Assembly (NCBI GenBank): GCA_031275815.1
Contig: JAISOF010000009.1
Location: 1-46,284 of the forward strand
Direction of reading: 5' to 3'
Length of the DNA: 46,284 bases
Source: Candidatus Nomurabacteria bacterium
GTDB lineage: Bacteria; Patescibacteriota; Saccharimonadia; Saccharimonadales; Saccharimonadaceae
A model generated the notes under the pieces. That model searched no databases. It saw only the letters and a program-made list of their open reading frames with translations, and was not told the DNA's origin. Both the position numbers and the translations under genes were made by a program. Shown in pieces: positions 42,265 through 46,284 of the stretch. Position 1 is the first letter of the stretch; the number at the start of each line of letters is the position of its first letter.

Positions 42265-45200
42265 TATGCTCAAACGTTTGAGTTTATGTATTGCGCCACT
42301 TTTGGCGATGGTTGTTTGTATATGTCTTACGCCAACTGATACACATGCCGCTGGCGCTACTATTGGTGAGGATTGTGGTATCTATGGATATACTGATGAT
42401 CAAGCAAGAGACATAGCGATACAAAGTATATTAGCTTATTTGCAGATTGCCCGCCCCGGCGTAAGCATAACATTGGATGAAACCGAAACGTCGACTATAC
42501 TCACGAAAAATTCTTGGTTCACAAGTAATAGTGCTTACTTCCAAGCCAACTACATGGTCCCAAATCCGTATGAGCTTTTTGATCATATTTGGTATGGCAC
42601 AGGGGGTATGGCTACTTATCCGGGCGGCTGGGTTAGCGGTAGTTATTTTAATAATACCACAAAAATATGCTTTGCCGTTATGAATAATAAAGACGCTCCT
42701 TCCGGTGTAGATTACTTTAATGCACTTCTCACGGACAGTTCTAGAGATGTGGGCCTTAAGGTAGGCGTGAGGCATATTAGGTTTGACGGTGTGGATAGTG
42801 GGTTTGGGTTTAAGCACGGTTGTTATAATTTAGTAGAATACTTAGTGACGTGTGATATTGAACCCGGCAATGGCATTCCAGATTGTGAGTGTACGAATGA
42901 CCCAAATAATCTTGACCCTCTAAAAGCTTATTATGTCGGCCCAGAGGATACTATTGAAGATAACGGTGTGCCAGACGGTAATTGCTATATACCCCCACCA
43001 GATCCCGAACCTGTCGAACAAGAAGTCAAAATAGAATGGAGCAAAACCCAAACCTGTGCCATCAATGAAACGATGGAAAAGTGGGCGTGCGACCCGAAAG
43101 ACACCACCCCAGACAATCCTGAACCAGACACTTTCCAAGCCCTCAGTGATGAAGCTAACAGCGGCGACCCACACGGTGTGCCAACCCAACTTGCGCGGCC
43201 AGGCGACAGAATCTTATTTGGTCATTACTATGACAAGGCTGCCCAAAAGTTAGCAGCGGAAACGACTTGGGTGTCCCTGCCGGGTTTCAGCGCCACCAAA
43301 TGCAAAACCGATAACGCACATTATATTGGTGCAAATATGCCAAACACTTCAAGTGACTGTCGCCCACTTAATAATACGATTGGCAGTTTCAAAGCCTCCG
43401 ACGGCGACTCCAGCACCAGTGAAAAAATGGAGGAAACAATCCCCCACTCTCATGCCAACGCTGATGATCTTGCCGGAACTGGTGGCGCTGGCGGTTATAA
43501 AGTCCTTGATGTCGCTGACAGTTGTTATTATAATTACGACGGCAAAGGCAGTAGTACCCCAGATTGGAAAAATATCAGCATAGCCAACCTGTCCGAGCTG
43601 ACTACATTCGGCGGCAACCCTCCGGCTTTGGACACATTGAGCACTGTTGCACCTTGTTCTAATAATAATGGCACTTTGGATATGGCGTATTTGGAAAGTA
43701 CCGTCAGTGCGAAAACGAATCCAGTTAAGCGAACTGATGTTGGCTCGAAAGCTATTTATCAAAAAACAACGCTCTATGACCGCGTGGCGGAAATGCTCAA
43801 AAACCAAAAACAGGGTGAAGGCGTTGTTGAATATCCAAGTACTGGTCAAAAAGAGGTGTCGAGTATGGTTACTGCTGGTACTGGCGAAGACAATCAGCAT
43901 GTGATGAAAGTGGAATGGAGAAACCAGCGTAGCTACACCAATAATGCTCCAGCTTATGATTGCGATTGTTGTGGCAGCTGCACTGGCACATGTCAAGGTG
44001 GCGATTGCAATGGCGGTTGTGGTTGTGGAGCTTATAAGGAGGGTACTTGGGATGGCAAAGGCTCCTATATTGAATACGAACACACTTGGGTAAAAATGGT
44101 CAACGACGGTCCCGTATCTTCCAACGCCCAATTCAACATACCATACAACTATAAGCTGACTCCGTTTATTGACACTCAGTACTTCCCGCCCTATCGCATG
44201 ATACCTGGCGGCACGGAAATTGATTATTCCACTTGGGTTAGTGTGGACGCTGTAAAAAACGAAGAGTTTTCCAAGGCGCCGCAAAACTACACTGAATCTT
44301 ACGCCACAATTACTCGACCGGAAACTACATGGAAAGTCACAGAGTTTTATATCAGCGAAAACCAGATTACAGACCCCAACCCAGGTACTGTATATGATAT
44401 GCACGACAAAAGCTACAACCCCTGCTCTACATACGTCCACGCCTCGTCTGGGATTCAAAATGTCAATGTCGCGGATTATTGTAAGATAGTCGCACAAAGT
44501 ACTGGTCCACTCAATGATGATGACGATCGGTTTGCCAAATCTCAAGATGCATATACTCCTTTGACGGCAGTAATCGCCGATGTGCCTGCGGGCACCAAGT
44601 TCTGTGTTGGTCTGTCTGTAATGGACTACGCCAGTTATGACTTTAACAATGAGTTTGGTGGTGGCGATGACGAACAAACCTATGGAGACCCTGTGCACAA
44701 CTGGTGGATGCACTTGAAACCGGAATGTATTTCCGTTTCCAAAATCCCCACCATGCAAGTTTGGGGTGGCGGGTTGTACTCAGAAAGTAATGTGTTGGGA
44801 AAGTACGCTATCAAAAAAGCTGCGCTAACTGGAAGTTGGAAAGCTTTCGGATCTTGGAGCGAATACGATGCGATTGGTAGCATTCTTTATAGTGCTGACG
44901 CTACTATCAAGCTGTTCGGCTCTGCCGCAGCGCTCGGTCGGGGATTGGATCTTGTCAGCAATATCTCCAATGTCGGTTCTGGGGGCAGCATTAGTAATGG
45001 TTGTGCTTTCACAAAACTACACATCGCAAACACCACAAACTTCATCAGTGATGCATTGTGCCACACTCCAGAATCTGCGAAGACTGGCAGTTCGAGCGCT
45101 TTCAAAGGTTTGGCTCAGAGGGTAGCATTGCGTTACACCAATCGCGTGAAAGTCCCGTCAGACAAGGTTGGCAGATGGGTGACTGGTAGCACCACCAAAA

Positions 45201-46021
45201 TTGATGATATTAATACGATAGGTGAAGAGGCTCAAAAAGGTTCTGATTATGACGATTGGGACGCCAACAGCAAGGTCGAACCAAAGAGCGGTGAAATAAC
45301 ATACTATCGAGCTTCTGGAAACGCTACTATTAAGAGCACAAATGTCGGCAAAGGCAAGACGGTGATTGTGGAAGTCAACGGCACTGCTCGAATTGATGGA
45401 AATATCACTTACACTGATGCCTTATTGGAAAGTATTTACGAAATCCCCCAAGTTATTATTTTTGCTGATAATGTTGACATTGCGCCAAGTGTCACCCAGG
45501 TTGACGCGTGGTTGATGGTGGGGCTAAATGGCGGTAGTGGCATCATCAACACTTGCGCTAATGGAATCGTGGCTTTTGAGGGCGATGACAATAGCTTAAT
45601 TGCTTCAAACGGGGGCGATGTTTTCGGCGACTCAAGCGTGGTCGGCAAAGGCAACGGATCGTTAAGCGAGCACTGTCGTACCCGCTTGAAGATTAATGGC
45701 CCAGTGCAAGCCAAAAAGCTCAAATTGTTGCGTTCTTATGGCGCTGGCATGGGGTTGCAGTGCAACTATGATTATAAAGATAAGAATACGATTAATGGTA
45801 CTACTTATACCAGTAACGACCAAGCTCAGTGGCCGAATGGCGGTCGCACTAGCAACTGTGGCTCCAAATGGTATGGCACCGGCGAGTTTTCTTATGACTC
45901 TGCGACTCCCGCCGAAGTCTTCAACCTCCGCGCCGACGCCTATCTCTGGGCATACAAACAAGTCGAGAACTATTCCCAAGCCTTCGTGACCTATTCAAGG
46001 GAGGTGGCGCCGAGGTATTAA
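42257..46021 (+). CDS. Giant secreted surface protein (1254 aa), second-half form
   Basis: Signal peptide (about 1-31, ending near THAAG). Residues about 32-255 are unique: a domain with GIYGYTDDQARDIA and several cysteines, then a CECTND segment. From residue about 270 (WSKTQTCAINE) to the end it follows the second half of the 1569-aa protein: LARPGDRILFGHYYDKAAQKL, TTWVSLPGFS, a cysteine-rich patch (CDCCGSCTGTCQGGDC), PVSSNAQFNIPYNY, KIPTMQVWGGGLY, KAFGSWSEYDAIGS, GKTVIVEVNG, TQVDAWLMVGL, and the end VTYSREVAPRY. GAGGAGG lies about 7 nt before the ATG. A further gene starts 10 nt after the stop. Not a known family to me. Confidence 0.88.
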   Translation: MNNMLKRLSLCIAPLLAMVVCICLTPTDTHAAGATIGEDCGIYGYTDDQARDIAIQSILAYLQIARPGVSITLDETETSTILTKNSWFTSNSAYFQANYMVPNPYELFDHIWYGTGGMATYPGGWVSGSYFNNTTKICFAVMNNKDAPSGVDYFNALLTDSSRDVGLKVGVRHIRFDGVDSGFGFKHGCYNLVEYLVTCDIEPGNGIPDCECTNDPNNLDPLKAYYVGPEDTIEDNGVPDGNCYIPPPDPEPVEQEVKIEWSKTQTCAINETMEKWACDPKDTTPDNPEPDTFQALSDEANSGDPHGVPTQLARPGDRILFGHYYDKAAQKLAAETTWVSLPGFSATKCKTDNAHYIGANMPNTSSDCRPLNNTIGSFKASDGDSSTSEKMEETIPHSHANADDLAGTGGAGGYKVLDVADSCYYNYDGKGSSTPDWKNISIANLSELTTFGGNPPALDTLSTVAPCSNNNGTLDMAYLESTVSAKTNPVKRTDVGSKAIYQKTTLYDRVAEMLKNQKQGEGVVEYPSTGQKEVSSMVTAGTGEDNQHVMKVEWRNQRSYTNNAPAYDCDCCGSCTGTCQGGDCNGGCGCGAYKEGTWDGKGSYIEYEHTWVKMVNDGPVSSNAQFNIPYNYKLTPFIDTQYFPPYRMIPGGTEIDYSTWVSVDAVKNEEFSKAPQNYTESYATITRPETTWKVTEFYISENQITDPNPGTVYDMHDKSYNPCSTYVHASSGIQNVNVADYCKIVAQSTGPLNDDDDRFAKSQDAYTPLTAVIADVPAGTKFCVGLSVMDYASYDFNNEFGGGDDEQTYGDPVHNWWMHLKPECISVSKIPTMQVWGGGLYSESNVLGKYAIKKAALTGSWKAFGSWSEYDAIGSILYSADATIKLFGSAAALGRGLDLVSNISNVGSGGSISNGCAFTKLHIANTTNFISDALCHTPESAKTGSSSAFKGLAQRVALRYTNRVKVPSDKVGRWVTGSTTKIDDINTIGEEAQKGSDYDDWDANSKVEPKSGEITYYRASGNATIKSTNVGKGKTVIVEVNGTARIDGNITYTDALLESIYEIPQVIIFADNVDIAPSVTQVDAWLMVGLNGGSGIINTCANGIVAFEGDDNSLIASNGGDVFGDSSVVGKGNGSLSEHCRTRLKINGPVQAKKLKLLRSYGAGMGLQCNYDYKDKNTINGTTYTSNDQAQWPNGGRTSNCGSKWYGTGEFSYDSATPAEVFNLRADAYLWAYKQVENYSQAFVTYSREVAPRY

Positions 46022-46031
46022 ACAGGTTTGC

Positions 46032-46284
46032 ATGAATAAGAAAATTATATTTATGATAGTGCTGTTTGGGGGTCTTGCTAGTGGCGCAATTTGGTTGTAT
46101 TTTAATTTGGTTGGGTTCAAAATCAATAGCGCTCCAAAAACTGAGCCAGAAATTGCCTCTTGTGGCTACACCAACGCGCAAGCAACGTCGGACTACACTT
46201 TCGACATCAACTCCATCCCCGTTGTCAACCTGCAAATCGACGTGGCAAAAGACGCAATTGTGGAAGAATACATCGAGGGACTGA
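46032..46284 (+). CDS. Signal-anchored protein, incomplete at the window edge
   Basis: At least 84 codons, still open at the end. It starts MNKKIIFMIVLFGGLASG, a signal peptide or anchor, then an ectodomain with SCGYTNAQATSDYTFDI. It begins 10 nt after the stop of the 1254-aa gene, so it is the third gene of that operon. The minus-strand operon has no counterpart at this place, since tsaE follows there. Function unknown. Confidence 0.7.
   Translation, partial: MNKKIIFMIVLFGGLASGAIWLYFNLVGFKINSAPKTEPEIASCGYTNAQATSDYTFDINSIPVVNLQIDVAKDAIVEEYIEGL

Noticed and set aside
43349-44758. Long open frame antisense to the 1254-aa gene
   Set aside because: It overlaps the conserved coding strand and has no promoter or SD.
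1-46284. Possible TGA recoding, as in some CPR lineages
   Set aside because: Many full-length genes end in TGA at the expected length (greA, transposase, 1569-aa protein), and none of the recognised intact genes has an internal TGA.

Overview
The window looks like a chromosome segment of a Patescibacteria/CPR bacterium, most probably a Saccharibacteria (TM7) relative. Supporting signs are very tight packing, an INS-less prolyl-tRNA synthetase, a stand-alone lactate dehydrogenase, many secreted or membrane-anchored proteins without known families, and no biosynthetic operons. TGA ends many clear genes, so the code is standard. The phylum call is inference from gene content; no 16S gene is present.

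Layout. 1-402 is non-coding with strong hairpins. 403-2022 (minus) holds uppP and a pilin-like membrane protein. 2132-3338 is an intact IS4-family element with 19-bp inverted repeats and a 9-bp target duplication. 3382-9236 carries proS, greA, a second pilin-like protein, lysS, an acidic helical protein, initiator tRNA-Met and tRNA-Thr. 9373-16656 has a giant minus-strand surface protein, a RelA/SpoT-type synthetase with a tiny ORF behind it, a small membrane protein, a DsbA-like thiol oxidoreductase and a wall-anchored-type surface protein. 16838-21240 has an S66 peptidase (MccF/LdcA-like), a C39-like cysteine protease flanked by repeat and IS5 debris, and a protein ending in four tandem HTH-like repeats. 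21258-32676 holds uvrA, ldh, a YfhO/GT2/GT-C glycosylation set, comEC and tsaE.

32646-46284 is a surface-protein locus. A minus-strand operon (membrane-anchored TPR protein, then a 1569-aa secreted protein) lies back to back with a plus-strand series: a membrane-anchored protein like the N-terminal part of the giant, a transglutaminase-like/SLH protein, a second TPR protein, a 1254-aa protein like the C-terminal part of the giant, and a further gene cut by the window edge. Three promoters of this locus share the 10-mer TTGCATTTTT 18 bp upstream of the -10, and both TPR/giant pairs overlap by the same 8 nt (ATGAATAA). This is the best candidate for an undescribed system: a duplicated, split/fused cell-surface apparatus under common control. 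The cysteine-rich segments of the giants fit with the DsbA-like enzyme nearby.

A second theme is initiation. For about fifteen genes an extended -10 (TGnTATAAT-like) lies only 6-8 nt (sometimes 10) before the start codon, which predicts leaderless mRNAs. Genes lacking this arrangement have a Shine-Dalgarno sequence. The initiator tRNA has an unusual anticodon stem. A third is the HTH-repeat protein at 19564-21240, whose repeats are nearly identical in DNA except for a 12-nt block in the putative recognition helix.
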